Assembly (NCBI GenBank): GCA_017643645.1
Contig: JAEPNB010000001.1
Span: 1 to 64,000, forward strand
DNA from: Balneola sp.
GTDB lineage: Bacteria > Bacteroidota > Rhodothermia > Balneolales > Balneolaceae
Length of the DNA stretch: 64,000 nt
Direction: 5' to 3'
Part shown: in pieces, positions 42,486 through 52,546 of the stretch
How positions within the stretch are numbered: the first letter of the stretch is position 1
Layout: every line of letters begins with the position of its first letter
Program-made: the position numbers and the translations under genes
Notes under the pieces: model-generated
What the model saw: the letters and a program-made list of their open reading frames with translations, nothing else
Databases searched by the model: none
What the model was told of the DNA's origin: nothing

Positions 42486-43930
42486 CAACCTACCTTCTTG
42501 ATTAGTTTTCTATAAACATCAATGTATTCTTTAGCAGATCTGTTCCATGAAAAATCCAGCTTCATGACCTTCGATCTTACCTGACTAAATAAGCTCTGAT
42601 TTTCGAATAAATCAATAGCTCGATTAATTGCATATTCTGCATTTTCCAGATTAAACTCCTCAAAGCAAATTCCGTATCCGTCTTGCTCACTTATGTCCTT
42701 AACAGAATCTTTAAGCCCACCTGTTGCTCTTACAATCGGAATGGTTCCGTAGCGCATGGCAAACATCTGGTTAAGGCCACAAGGTTCCACTCTGGACGGC
42801 ATCAGAATAAAATCAGACCCGGCATATATCTGATGAGCCAGCTTCTCGTTGTATTCCAAAGTAGCATCAAAAAATCCTACATGGTTACTCGACATCCTTT
42901 CGAAAATATCATGGAGTTGGGGATCGCCTGTTCCCAGTAATACAAAATTTACTTCCTTCTCTTTTTCCATGAAATGAGCGATCAGATCAGGAAGCAGATC
43001 TGCTCCTTTTTCTCTTACCAGCCTGCCGATAAATGCTATGGTAGGGAGTTCAGGATTGAGACCAAACTCATCACAAAGCACTTGCTTATTCTTTGCTTTC
43101 CCGGATTTTCGGTTTCTGAATGAAAAATTATGCGCAAGCAACTCATCTTTGGCGGGATCCCAAACTTCGGTATCGATTCCATTAATAATACCGGTGGATT
43201 TTGCGGATTCATTTTTAAACAAATCTTCCAATCCGTTGCTTTTTGCTCTCAATTCAGTCATATAATTTTTGGAAACAGTCGTAATCTGCCAGGCTGTTTT
43301 TAGTCCTGCTGCCAGTGAATTCATAGCTCTGTCCCATTCCAGCAACCCAACGTTCTCAAAACTGAAGGCCGGCAACAGTTTGTAACTCTCCGTATCAAAT
43401 CTACCCTGATACTCTGCATTGTGAACGGTAATTACAGTTGGTATCTGAGATAACTCTCTGTAACGGTTACACTGAGAAGTCATAAATGGAATCAATCCGG
43501 TATGGTGATCATGACAATGAATAATATCGGGTTTCTCTGATCTGTTTGATATCCATTCAAGTGCAGCGATCTGAAAACTCACAAACCGTTCTTTTTCATC
43601 CCAATAAGGCTTGCTACTCCAGGGATCTATATAAATTCCCGGCCGATCAAATCTTCCCGGAATACTGATCATATAGATCGGAAAGCCAAACTCATTATCC
43701 ATCAAACGCTCGATCGAAAATTCGGTTATTTCTCCCCAATAGTTAAAAGAGCCGGAATAAACTTCTTCAAACTCATGATCCGACACCCAATTATTTTCAT
43801 ATTTCGGCATGATCACTTCAGCACACTCTCCTTCCTCATTTAAATACTTTGGAAGTGATCCCACAACATCAGCCAACCCTCCGACTTTAGCAATTGGATA
43901 ACATTCTGCACTAATATGAATAATGTTCAT
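42485..43930 (-). CDS. glgA: Glycogen synthase, ADP-glucose type
   Basis: 481 residues. GT5 glycosyltransferase: N-terminal KVGGLADVVGSLPKYL binds ADP-glucose, HNAEYQG and GIDTEVWDP follow, and the C-terminal half has the nucleotide-sugar motif PSRVEPCGLNQMFAMRYGTIP. It extends alpha-1,4-glucan chains. It is first gene of the glgA-glgC unit. No branching enzyme or phosphorylase is in the window. Confidence 0.96.
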   Translation of the reverse strand: MNIIHISAECYPIAKVGGLADVVGSLPKYLNEEGECAEVIMPKYENNWVSDHEFEEVYSGSFNYWGEITEFSIERLMDNEFGFPIYMISIPGRFDRPGIYIDPWSSKPYWDEKERFVSFQIAALEWISNRSEKPDIIHCHDHHTGLIPFMTSQCNRYRELSQIPTVITVHNAEYQGRFDTESYKLLPAFSFENVGLLEWDRAMNSLAAGLKTAWQITTVSKNYMTELRAKSNGLEDLFKNESAKSTGIINGIDTEVWDPAKDELLAHNFSFRNRKSGKAKNKQVLCDEFGLNPELPTIAFIGRLVREKGADLLPDLIAHFMEKEKEVNFVLLGTGDPQLHDIFERMSSNHVGFFDATLEYNEKLAHQIYAGSDFILMPSRVEPCGLNQMFAMRYGTIPIVRATGGLKDSVKDISEQDGYGICFEEFNLENAEYAINRAIDLFENQSLFSQVRSKVMKLDFSWNRSAKEYIDVYRKLIKKVG

Positions 43931-44059
43931 TTTTCTGAAACTGATTTGTAATAAATGCGTACTTGCTTGCGACTAACAAAACAAGAATCTTTGGGCGCAA
44001 GGTAATCAAGAATTACCATAGTAAGATTTACTTAAGGTTAAAATTTAAATTTAGGGATA

Positions 44060-44989
44060 ATGACGATAATTCATGTTGAAAACATCAGGAAATCGTTTGG
44101 CAAAAACAAAGCGGTTGATGATGTCAGTTTCGATGTAGAAAAAGGGCGTATTTTCGGGTTGCTTGGACCAAACGGAGCAGGTAAAACAACTACCATTCGA
44201 ATGATCAATAATATTCTTGGACCCGATGAAGGTTCGATCACTATTAATGGTCAGATAGCAAGTCCGCTTACTCAGAAGATGATTGGCTATATGCCTGAAG
44301 AACGTGGGCTGTACAAGAAAATGAAGGTTGGAGAACAGCTTTTGTATCTTACCCAGCTTAAGGGGATGAAAACCAAAGCAGCCAAAGAGGCTATTCATTA
44401 TTGGCTTGATCGTTTTGATGCTTCTGACTGGACTAAAAAAGAAGTTGGAGAGCTATCCAAAGGGATGTCTCAGAAAATTCAGTTCATCGCAACGATCGCT
44501 CATGACCCTGATATTTATATTTTTGATGAACCGTTCAGTGGTTTAGATCCCATCAACAGCGACATGTTGAAAGACATTATCATTGAACTCAAGAATAATG
44601 GCAAAACTATTTTGTTTTCAACGCACAGAATGGAACAAGTTGAACAAATGTGTGATGATATCTGCCTGTTCAATAAAGGAAAAGCCGTTCTTCAGGGAAA
44701 ACTAAGGGAAGTAAAAGCTTCATTCGGTAAAAACACTATCAATCTGGAATTTGACGGTGACGGATCTTTCCTCGACAAACTTGAAGGCGTTCGCCTGAAC
44801 AACCGTTCTACAAATTTTGCTGAGATCAGAGTCTTAAACGGACAAAACATGCAGGACATTTTAAAACTGGCTATGGAACACGCTGAGATTCATAAGTTTG
44901 AACGCATTGAACCTTCTCTTAATGAGATTTTCATCTCAACGGTAGGTGAAGACAACCTAAAAGCTCAAAGACTGGAGGAGGCTCAATAA
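44060..44989 (+). CDS. ABC exporter ATPase, NatA-like
   Basis: 309 residues. Walker A GPNGAGKTTT, signature LSKGMSQK (an S-K-G-M variant seen in NatA proteins), Walker B IYIFDEPFSGLDP and THR switch. A C-terminal about 80-residue extension is DUF4162-like. NatA/NatB pairs export sodium ions or other small molecules. The stop overlaps the permease ATG by one base, so the two proteins are made together. Confidence 0.92.
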   Translation: MTIIHVENIRKSFGKNKAVDDVSFDVEKGRIFGLLGPNGAGKTTTIRMINNILGPDEGSITINGQIASPLTQKMIGYMPEERGLYKKMKVGEQLLYLTQLKGMKTKAAKEAIHYWLDRFDASDWTKKEVGELSKGMSQKIQFIATIAHDPDIYIFDEPFSGLDPINSDMLKDIIIELKNNGKTILFSTHRMEQVEQMCDDICLFNKGKAVLQGKLREVKASFGKNTINLEFDGDGSFLDKLEGVRLNNRSTNFAEIRVLNGQNMQDILKLAMEHAEIHKFERIEPSLNEIFISTVGEDNLKAQRLEEAQ

Positions 44990-46299
44990 TGGACTTTTCA
45001 AAAATACTTTTAGTACTCAAACGCGAATATCTTACCCGTGCAAAATCTAAATCGTTTATCCTTTCAACTATTCTAACACCACTGGTTCTCATTGGGTTTG
45101 GAGCCTTCATGGTTTGGATAATGACTAGTGAAACCGAAACCGATAAAAGTGTTGGTGTTTATGATCAGACAGGTGTATTAGTAGAAAATCTGATCGCTCT
45201 TGATAGTGTTCGATATTCAAATGTTTCTGATTTACCGATTGATACTGTAAAAGCGATGGTTCTTCGCGAAGACCTGGACGCATATCTTCTTCTGGAAGAA
45301 AAGCATATCGAAACCAATGAAAATGCTGAGCTAATTTATGGCGGAAGTGGTGGATTGGCCTTCTCAAGCAGTGTACGTGGAGATATCAGAGATGTCATTC
45401 AGGAAGAACGACTTTCCAGAGCAAATGTATCTGATGAAGTAAAGGAATTATTTGCTCGACGCCCGGGATTGGACTCCAGAAAACTCACCGAAGAAGGCGA
45501 AGCTGAAGATGATAAAGCAGGTTTTATGTCCGGTGTAGGATTTGTTCTTGGCTTGCTGATCTTTATTGGTTTGTTTGGATATGGCGCGGTTTTAATGCGT
45601 AGCGTAATTGAAGAGAAAACCAATCGAATTGTAGAAGTGATAACTTCATCACTGAAGCCGATAGAACTGTTGATTGGAAAAGTGGCAGGTGTATGTCTGC
45701 TTGGATTTACTCAATTCACCGTATGGGCGGTAATGTATATTGGTATTTCGATAGCAGCAGTACCTGTCGCAGGTGTATTGATGCAGGATCAAATTTCTGA
45801 AATGGCAGACACTCAGGATATTGAGCAAGTGGCCGCTGAAGCCGGTTTTGATCCCGCTTCGCTGGAAGTGTTGTCCATTGATCCGATGATCTTTGTGTAT
45901 TTCTTCCTGTTCTTTGTACTTGGTTTCTTCATGTATGCTTCCATTTTTGCAGCTGTAGGTTCCGCTGTAGATTCGGAACAGGATACTCAGCAATTCATGC
46001 CAATTCTTATGGTTCCGTTGATGGGAGCCTATATTCTGAATACCAGAATTATGGTTGACCCTGATTCAACATTGGCTGTTGTGGCGTCACTGTTTCCGCT
46101 AACTTCACCCATAAATATGATCACCAGAATTGCTACTACCGATGTTCCTTTGTGGCAGATCGGAGCAAGTTTGGCATTGCTGATTGCCAGTTTCTTCGGG
46201 GTAATGTGGGTGAGTGCAAAGATATACAGAGTTGGTATTTTGATGTACGGCAAAAAAGCTTCCTTCGGAGATTTTGCTAAATGGATCAAGCAGTCTTAG
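44989..46299 (+). CDS. ABC-2 exporter permease, NatB-like
   Basis: 436 residues. One N-terminal span (about 20-42), a large extracytoplasmic loop (about 45-175), then five or so spans. The membrane motif VIEEKTNRIVEVITSS-LKPIELLIGK marks the NatB/ABC2 branch. It pairs with the ATPase just upstream and ends at a strong terminator. The exported substrate cannot be inferred. Confidence 0.9.
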   Translation: MDFSKILLVLKREYLTRAKSKSFILSTILTPLVLIGFGAFMVWIMTSETETDKSVGVYDQTGVLVENLIALDSVRYSNVSDLPIDTVKAMVLREDLDAYLLLEEKHIETNENAELIYGGSGGLAFSSSVRGDIRDVIQEERLSRANVSDEVKELFARRPGLDSRKLTEEGEAEDDKAGFMSGVGFVLGLLIFIGLFGYGAVLMRSVIEEKTNRIVEVITSSLKPIELLIGKVAGVCLLGFTQFTVWAVMYIGISIAAVPVAGVLMQDQISEMADTQDIEQVAAEAGFDPASLEVLSIDPMIFVYFFLFFVLGFFMYASIFAAVGSAVDSEQDTQQFMPILMVPLMGAYILNTRIMVDPDSTLAVVASLFPLTSPINMITRIATTDVPLWQIGASLALLIASFFGVMWVSAKIYRVGILMYGKKASFGDFAKWIKQS

Positions 46300-46350
46300 T
46301 TAAAACAGTATAGTCGTATGGTCATCCGCAACTAAGACTTGATTAAATTA

Positions 46351-46385
46351 AAAAGCTCCATTTGAAAACAATGGAGCTTTTTTTT
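46351..46385 (+). terminator. Terminator of the natAB-like operon
   Basis: agctccat pairs with atggagct, followed by nine T. Confidence 0.9.
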
Positions 46386-46794
46386 GTGTTACTCATAGAT
46401 TTTAAATACTATTTATCTAAATCCATTTTACACTTTTTTACAATTATAGACCTTAAATAATCTATATTTCTAAATACTAATTAAAGGGTGTTTCATGATA
46501 ATTCTTTAAATGGTTAAGCGTCATTTTGAAACGTCCCCTTCTATTTAGCTAAACTGCAATTAACAATTAACAGCCTCTAGCTATGATACACAAAAACTCC
46601 TCCCCTTTATTCAACTTAAGACGCTTTTTATTTTGGAATCACCACAAGTTTCCATCCACTCCAAAATAATTTCAACGACCTGATTAGACTATTTTTCCGA
46701 TAAAAATAGTAGCGCTTTAAGCCATACTTATTTCAAGGGCTAACTGTATACGATCACTATTTAAAGTTTAAACGCTTTAGGGCAGAGGTTTATC
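46386..46794. other. AT-rich gap without a recognised gene
   Basis: I see no gene, repeat or RNA here. A 28-codon frame from ATG at 46582 has no supporting feature. The region presumably holds the promoter of the small membrane protein and transporter that follow. Confidence 0.5.
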
Positions 46795-47040
46795 ATGAAA
46801 CCCCATATCAAAAATGTTATAACATTACTTTTAAAGCTTTTACTGGCAACTGTAATTGCATCCATACTAGAATATTTGATCATCACCTTTTTGAGTTCAA
46901 AGCCAATTTTAACTTTTAAAGCTCAAATGATATTAGCGGTCGTATATATCGCTTTTCTTTTACATATCGGATATAAAGTATGGTGTCTCTTCGACTTAGA
47001 AAACCTTTTATCCAATAATGGAAAAAATTCACCGAAATAA
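46795..47040 (+). CDS. Small two-span membrane protein of unknown function
   Basis: 81 residues with two predicted membrane segments (about 8-30 and 43-65) and a short polar C-terminus. It lies 23 bp before the APC-EIIA fusion transporter on the same strand, which suggests a partner or regulator of that carrier. No family recognised. Confidence 0.6.
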   Translation: MKPHIKNVITLLLKLLLATVIASILEYLIITFLSSKPILTFKAQMILAVVYIAFLLHIGYKVWCLFDLENLLSNNGKNSPK

Positions 47041-47063
47041 TTTAACCCAGCAATAGACCTCAA

Positions 47064-49175
47064 ATGAAATATAAAAAATTAAAAAAAGAACTCGGACTTT
47101 GGGATGTATATGCGATCGCTACAGGTGCAATGTTTAGCTCCGGCTTCTTTCTTTTACCCGGCCTTGCAGCTGCGGAAACCGGCCCTTCTGTATTCCTGGC
47201 CTACTTTATTTCAGGACTCATCGTACTTCCCACCATGTTCAGTGTTGCAGAATTAGCAACAGCTATGCCCAAAGCCGGAGGTACATATTACATCATTGAT
47301 CGAAGTTTGGGACCTATTATTGGCACTATTGGTGGTTATGGTTCCTGGCTTGCATTAGTATTAAAAAGTGCCTTTGCTTTAATTGGGATGGGTGCTTACC
47401 TGGCTATCTATTTTGACATTTCAATTGTGCCTGTTGCTATAATTCTAACTCTAGTTTTTGGTGTACTAAATGTAGTTGGAGCAAAAGAAACAACCGCACT
47501 CCAAAAAATCTTAGTTGCTACTTTAATTTCAATTATGATTTTCTATATAACACAGGGTGTATTTGCTGTTCTTTCGCTTGATTTTTTTGAAGTTACTAAT
47601 CAACAGTTTACCCCCTTTTTCACAAATGGAGCTGAAGGTTTTTTTGCTACAGTAGGTATGGTTTTTGTTTCTTATGCAGGACTAACAAAAGTAGCCAGTA
47701 TTGCTGAAGAGGTTAAAAATCCGGATAGAAATATTCCTTACGGTATGTTTTTATCTATAATTACTGCAATTATTGTATATGTAGCCGGTGTATATATCAT
47801 GGTAGCTTTGTTAGAGCCTTCAGCATTTCGCGAAGACTTAACCCCTGTAGCTTCAGCCGGTAAGGTATTTATGGACTGGCTGCCCAATGATTTAGGTTTA
47901 CTTTTGGTTGTTGTTGCAGCGGTTGCAGCTTTTGCTTCAACAGGAAATGCAGGGATCATGTCAGCTTCCCGATATCCGCTTGCAATGGCCAGAGATCAAT
48001 TGATCACCAAAAAATTCTCCAAAATTGGTAAAACCGGCACTCCTTTTTGGGCTATTGTTGCTACCGTTTTTTTGATGATATTTTTCCTTGTCACATTCAA
48101 TGTAGCTGAAGTAGCAAAGCTTGCAAGTGCTTTCCAGCTATTACTTTTTGCATTACTTAATTTGTGTGTTATCGTCATGAGAGAAAGCAAAATTGATGGT
48201 TATGACCCCGGATTTAATTCTCCGTGGTATCCCTGGGTTCAAATTTCAGGTATAATATTATCGATTGCTCTTATTCTCGAAATGGGTTTCTTATCAATAT
48301 TATTTACTCTGGCCGTTTCAATTTTTGCGTTAATCTGGTATTTCTATTACGCTTCTGACAAGATAAAACGACACGGTGCTATTTTTCACATTCACGAACG
48401 CTTGGGTCGAAGAAAAGACTACGGATTAGAGCGCGAAATGAAAGGCATTTTACGTGAAAAAGGATTACGAAAAGAAGACCCTTATGAAAGAATAATAAGC
48501 AGATCTGTTGTGTTGGATATATCAGATTCTTATATCAGCTACAGAGATATTATCAAAAAGGCTTCCGGAAATTTTGCAACTTCTTTTAATATGGATGAAA
48601 AACAAATATTTGACTTGTTTTGGGAAAGCCAGGATCAAGACACCATTCCGTTCGCTCCTTCTATCGCATTTAATCATATAAAACTAAAAGGAGATATTTC
48701 TTCTGAAATTATACTAGCACGCGTTCCGGACTCAGTATTCTTAAAACCGGATGGCTTTGAATCATTTAGTAAGGACAAACAAAACGAAATTGGAAATCTT
48801 CGTGCTATAATCTTTCTGATTAGTTCCTCTGAAAAACCCCGTCAACATTTACGTATTCTCGCACATTTAGCTGAAATATTTGATGATAATAGGTTTATCA
48901 AAAGATGGAAAAACGCCGAAAATGAAGAAGAACTAAGGGAAATTCTCTTGCGGGACGATCGGTTTATCAAACTTATTATAACAGCTGATAACCCCATGGC
49001 AGGTAAGCAGATTAAGGAAATAGATCTGCCGGGCGAATGCTTGATTGCAATTATCAATCGTAATGGAAAAACTAAAATACCTCATGGTGACACCATTATT
49101 CAGGTTAATGATGAACTCGCTTTTATTGGAGAGGAGGAAGACATTCTGTTTCTTAGAAATGAGTACAATCAATAG
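47064..49175 (+). CDS. APC-superfamily transporter fused to PTS EIIA-like and RCK_C domains
   Basis: 703 residues. Residues about 1-435 are an amino-acid/polyamine/organocation carrier of about 12 spans (GAMFSSGFFLLPG, AELATAMPKAGGTYYIIDRS). After a linker, residues about 480-620 resemble the fructose/mannitol-type EIIA domain, with His538 in IAFNHIKL where EIIA carries its phosphorylated His. Residues about 630-700 match an RCK_C (TrkA-C) ligand-binding domain (GKQIKEIDLPGECLIAIINR). Related fusions occur on Na/H antiporters. The tail likely gates transport by phosphorylation or nucleotide binding. Substrate unknown. Confidence 0.87.
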   Translation: MKYKKLKKELGLWDVYAIATGAMFSSGFFLLPGLAAAETGPSVFLAYFISGLIVLPTMFSVAELATAMPKAGGTYYIIDRSLGPIIGTIGGYGSWLALVLKSAFALIGMGAYLAIYFDISIVPVAIILTLVFGVLNVVGAKETTALQKILVATLISIMIFYITQGVFAVLSLDFFEVTNQQFTPFFTNGAEGFFATVGMVFVSYAGLTKVASIAEEVKNPDRNIPYGMFLSIITAIIVYVAGVYIMVALLEPSAFREDLTPVASAGKVFMDWLPNDLGLLLVVVAAVAAFASTGNAGIMSASRYPLAMARDQLITKKFSKIGKTGTPFWAIVATVFLMIFFLVTFNVAEVAKLASAFQLLLFALLNLCVIVMRESKIDGYDPGFNSPWYPWVQISGIILSIALILEMGFLSILFTLAVSIFALIWYFYYASDKIKRHGAIFHIHERLGRRKDYGLEREMKGILREKGLRKEDPYERIISRSVVLDISDSYISYRDIIKKASGNFATSFNMDEKQIFDLFWESQDQDTIPFAPSIAFNHIKLKGDISSEIILARVPDSVFLKPDGFESFSKDKQNEIGNLRAIIFLISSSEKPRQHLRILAHLAEIFDDNRFIKRWKNAENEEELREILLRDDRFIKLIITADNPMAGKQIKEIDLPGECLIAIINRNGKTKIPHGDTIIQVNDELAFIGEEEDILFLRNEYNQ

Positions 49176-49293
49176 TAATCTACGATAAGGCTTTAGATCA
49201 AAAAGACAGCTTGATATTTAACATCTCTGAGGAGTTAAAATTTAGAATGGGGAAGATTTCAGCTCGGCTATTCCCATTCTTAATTTTGAATTC

Positions 49294-51585
49294 TTAATTC
49301 TCTAATTTCCCACCGCTCATCAAAACCCTCGGGTCAAATTCCGAAAGCAATACAGCATCCACAATATTTTCGGCATCTGTTTCAGATAAAAACTCCAAAC
49401 CTTCTAATACTTTCGATCTTATTCTTGGATCGAAATCATTTGAAAGCTCTACGATCTTACTTCCCCAGTAATCGCCATCTTCGACATGTTCAAGTAATAA
49501 ATTCAATGCTCCGATTCGCGTAGAGTATGGAAACTCAAACGAAATCAACTCTTCAGCAACTTGCAGTGACTGAGTTGTTGTATCTGTAGAAATAATCTCC
49601 TTAAGCAATGACAACGAACGAGCGCCGGTCGTATCAATTTGGATCAACCTTTTCGTTGCTGAGATTTTTCTCGGAAGATCCGCAACTTCTAAAAAGCTCC
49701 TTTTCGCCACTGTAAACACTTCATCAGATGATGTTCGCTCCATTTTTTGTTGAATCACTCCGGGTACATTTTCATCTTCTTTATAATTAGAAAGTGCTTC
49801 TAAAGCGGCTATCTGAATTTCTACATGATCACTGTTTACTTCCTGCATAAACTGGATCTCGGTTCCGGTTGCACCGGCTGTGAACGCTCCTAAGGTGCTC
49901 AACAAGTTTGCTTTAGTTTGAACATCCGTTTCTGCACTAAGTGCATCTTTCAAAGCTAATTGCAGATCGGGATTATCAGTATGATAGCTTAATAAATGAG
50001 CTGCTATTCTTCTGTCTTCAACATTGTTGCTTCTTAACTGAGCCAACAAAAACATAACCGGAAATTTTCCGAGTCTGATTTCTTCAATATTTGTACTTCC
50101 CGAACTGAATCTGACATACTCAACCGTTGCAGGCACTTCAATTTTTGCAGAATCTCTGCCCCCTGTGAAAGTAACTTCTGAAGTGGTGCTGTCATCAAAA
50201 GTAAATACCGTCATATCCAGACTTTGCAGATCTTCCCCACTTCCGGATAAACTTGTAAAGTAAGCTGTAACCGTTGAGTTGATCTCATCGAATTCTAAAT
50301 CTAATCCATAGGAAAGTGAATCTGTTTGAGCTTCTGAGTCACCGATTTCAAACTTTTCAGTTTCAATATGAGGAAAAGGAATACCGGTCAATTCGTACCA
50401 GTAATCCGTGTAAAAAGTATTGGAAACAACTCCTGATTCTTTTCTAACCAGCTCGCTCAATGATTCTTCTATAGTTTTTTGAAGAAATGGCTGAACCAAT
50501 TCACAACAGCCAACAATCATATTCCATCTCTTTAAGCTGTATGAACTATCTGGATTCTCAATCTTTTCAGACTCAAATTCTGCATTATTAAAAGCTGCTT
50601 TTTTAATAAGTTCAAACACTTCAAACTGATCAGAAATAGTTTCTGTTCTTTGATACTGCCCAAACCACTGCGCTACTAATCCCCGTTGAAGTTGAGTTGT
50701 TAAAGCCCCTCTATTTTTAGCCAGATAGATTACTCCGGCTACATCAGCTTTTTCATCCCAGAAATTATCTTCCAAAACAACCACGTTTAAAGCTTCCCAG
50801 GGATATTCAAACGGCAGCTCGTTTTCCAGAATACGTTTACTTCGAATCGCTTCGGACAATATTTCCTGAATTTCTTCAGAAGTAACAACTCCTGTTTCAC
50901 CAAAAACTCTCACTTTATTGATCCCGGATTGTGCTTCAGAAAATTCAAATTTCCCAACTGCAAAATTAAGTCCTGTAGCCGGAATCGCAGTATCTGCCTT
51001 CCAACTTACTGTTTTGGTTTCTGTTGATGTTACTTGATCAGAAACCAAGTTTCCGTTAAAAACCACATCAAGATTTGCAGGGATGGTAATATCAGCATCT
51101 ACAGAAAATGCAACTCTCGGATGATCGTATACCGGTAACCAATGTCTTTGTGTTTTAGGATTCAAACTCGACCACATCGTCCCAAAACGATCTTTATGCG
51201 TTCCATAGATCGATCTTCCTTGCCAGGTAATTGCCAATTCCGACTCCTTTGTCATGCTTAAAGTGTCAGCCAGATCGATGATCAGAGAATCACCTGAGAC
51301 TAAAAATTTCATCTCATTCCCGTCAAATGTAACAGCATCTATTTCCAGAGCAGCGGCATGTAGTATCACTTCTGTTTGTGCCGGAATTTTTGCACTGATG
51401 CTGTAAGTTGCTACTCCTTTTACTGTTTCATTTACCGGATCAATCGTCATATCCAGATCCAGATGATTGAAATCATAAGTAAGTTTCGGATTTTGTTCAT
51501 AATCCCAAACCTCAACTGTGCAATCCTGTACCCCTGTGATGAGGAGAATAACTATGCTAAATATGCTTGATAAACTTTTTTTCAT
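49294..51585 (-). CDS. M1-aminopeptidase-like pseudoenzyme with C-terminal HEAT repeats
   Basis: 763 residues from ATG at 51583-51585; signal peptide MKKSLSSIFSIVILLITG. Residues about 35-200 are the M1 N-terminal beta-saddle (YDFNHLDLDMTIDP, RHWLPVYDHPRVAFSVDADITIP in two parts). In the catalytic domain the zinc motif HExxHQWFG is replaced by RGLVAQWFG (301-309), the GxMEN motif is absent, and the downstream Glu is not recognisable, so no peptidase activity is expected. Residues about 520-755 form HEAT-like helical repeats. A binding or scaffold role is inferred. Confidence 0.82.
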   Translation of the reverse strand: MKKSLSSIFSIVILLITGVQDCTVEVWDYEQNPKLTYDFNHLDLDMTIDPVNETVKGVATYSISAKIPAQTEVILHAAALEIDAVTFDGNEMKFLVSGDSLIIDLADTLSMTKESELAITWQGRSIYGTHKDRFGTMWSSLNPKTQRHWLPVYDHPRVAFSVDADITIPANLDVVFNGNLVSDQVTSTETKTVSWKADTAIPATGLNFAVGKFEFSEAQSGINKVRVFGETGVVTSEEIQEILSEAIRSKRILENELPFEYPWEALNVVVLEDNFWDEKADVAGVIYLAKNRGALTTQLQRGLVAQWFGQYQRTETISDQFEVFELIKKAAFNNAEFESEKIENPDSSYSLKRWNMIVGCCELVQPFLQKTIEESLSELVRKESGVVSNTFYTDYWYELTGIPFPHIETEKFEIGDSEAQTDSLSYGLDLEFDEINSTVTAYFTSLSGSGEDLQSLDMTVFTFDDSTTSEVTFTGGRDSAKIEVPATVEYVRFSSGSTNIEEIRLGKFPVMFLLAQLRSNNVEDRRIAAHLLSYHTDNPDLQLALKDALSAETDVQTKANLLSTLGAFTAGATGTEIQFMQEVNSDHVEIQIAALEALSNYKEDENVPGVIQQKMERTSSDEVFTVAKRSFLEVADLPRKISATKRLIQIDTTGARSLSLLKEIISTDTTTQSLQVAEELISFEFPYSTRIGALNLLLEHVEDGDYWGSKIVELSNDFDPRIRSKVLEGLEFLSETDAENIVDAVLLSEFDPRVLMSGGKLEN

Positions 51586-51637
51586 TTTCTGACTTAAACT
51601 CAATTCAATAAATAATTCTTCGTATTAAAAACTATAT

Positions 51638-51687
51638 CTCACCTGAACAACGAGTCTTCCTCTCCGGGGAGAGGAAACAAAGGTGAG
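51638..51687. repeat. Nested hairpin after the HisN-like gene
   Basis: An inner ttcctctcc/ggagaggaa stem (51657-51676) sits inside an outer ctcacct/aggtgag pair (51638-51644, 51681-51687). It lies just beyond the HisN stop. Confidence 0.7.
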
Positions 51688-51695
51688 GGTCATTA

Positions 51696-52466
51696 CTAAC
51701 TACATCCTTCAAAAATTTCTTTTACTAACGGATATAAATGCTTGTTGGTAGAAAATCCGTTTCCGGTATGAATGGTTTCCTTGCCATCAAAATCACTGAA
51801 CACTCCTCCGGCTTCTTTCATAACCGGAAGTAATGCCGCTGCATCCCAGATACTTAAAATTGGGTCGATCATAATTTCTGCTCGTCCTGTTGCCACCATC
51901 ATGTGTCCGTAGGCATCACCCCAAGTACGATGTATCTTGGTTTTATCTAAAAGTTCCTGAAACTGTGCCTGTATTCCCATTCTGTTAAAGCGATTGATCT
52001 CAGTCACTAACACTGTAGAATCTTCCAAAGATCGCGTTTCTCTCATTTTGCAAGGTTCGCCATTAAAAATTACGCCTTCACCTATTCCTGCAGCACAAAG
52101 TTCATTTAACGCCGGACAATTGATCACTCCTACAACCGGTTCATTGTCGATCATCACACCAACAAGCGTCGTATAAAATGGAATTCCGTGAATGAATGAT
52201 TTGGTTCCGTCGATTGGATCTAAGACCCATTGGATATTGCTTTCTTCATTTGTTTTCCCGAATTCCTCACCAATGATTCCGTGATCAGGAAACCGTTTAT
52301 GGATCTCAGCTCTCATCAGCTGTTCAGTTTCTCTGTCAGCAATGGTAACCGGAGAATCATCTTCTTTACTGATTACATCAAAATCCTTCTTGAAATATTT
52401 GAGAGTATGTTCACCGCCAAGAGTTGCTATTTCTATTGCCGCTTTTCTTAAAGAATTTATGTCCAT
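51696..52466 (-). CDS. Inositol-monophosphatase-family phosphatase, histidinol-phosphatase (HisN)-like
   Basis: 256 residues. Lithium-sensitive phosphatase motifs are present: GEEFG, the metal-binding DPIDGTKSF and WDAAALLPVMKEAGG. The closest pattern is HisN-type histidinol-phosphate phosphatase, although inositol or nucleotide substrates are possible, and no other his gene is near. It starts at ATG 52464-52466. Confidence 0.88.
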   Translation of the reverse strand: MDINSLRKAAIEIATLGGEHTLKYFKKDFDVISKEDDSPVTIADRETEQLMRAEIHKRFPDHGIIGEEFGKTNEESNIQWVLDPIDGTKSFIHGIPFYTTLVGVMIDNEPVVGVINCPALNELCAAGIGEGVIFNGEPCKMRETRSLEDSTVLVTEINRFNRMGIQAQFQELLDKTKIHRTWGDAYGHMMVATGRAEIMIDPILSIWDAAALLPVMKEAGGVFSDFDGKETIHTGNGFSTNKHLYPLVKEIFEGCS

Positions 52467-52546
52467 TTAAGTTGATGTTCAGTTTGAGGAGTTAGTATTT
52501 TGGCCCTGTGATGCAAAGAATAAAATATAACCAATATGATCGTTTA

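Noticed and set aside
46582-46668. 28-codon frame in the gap before the small membrane protein
   Set aside because: No Shine-Dalgarno site, signal or family resemblance.
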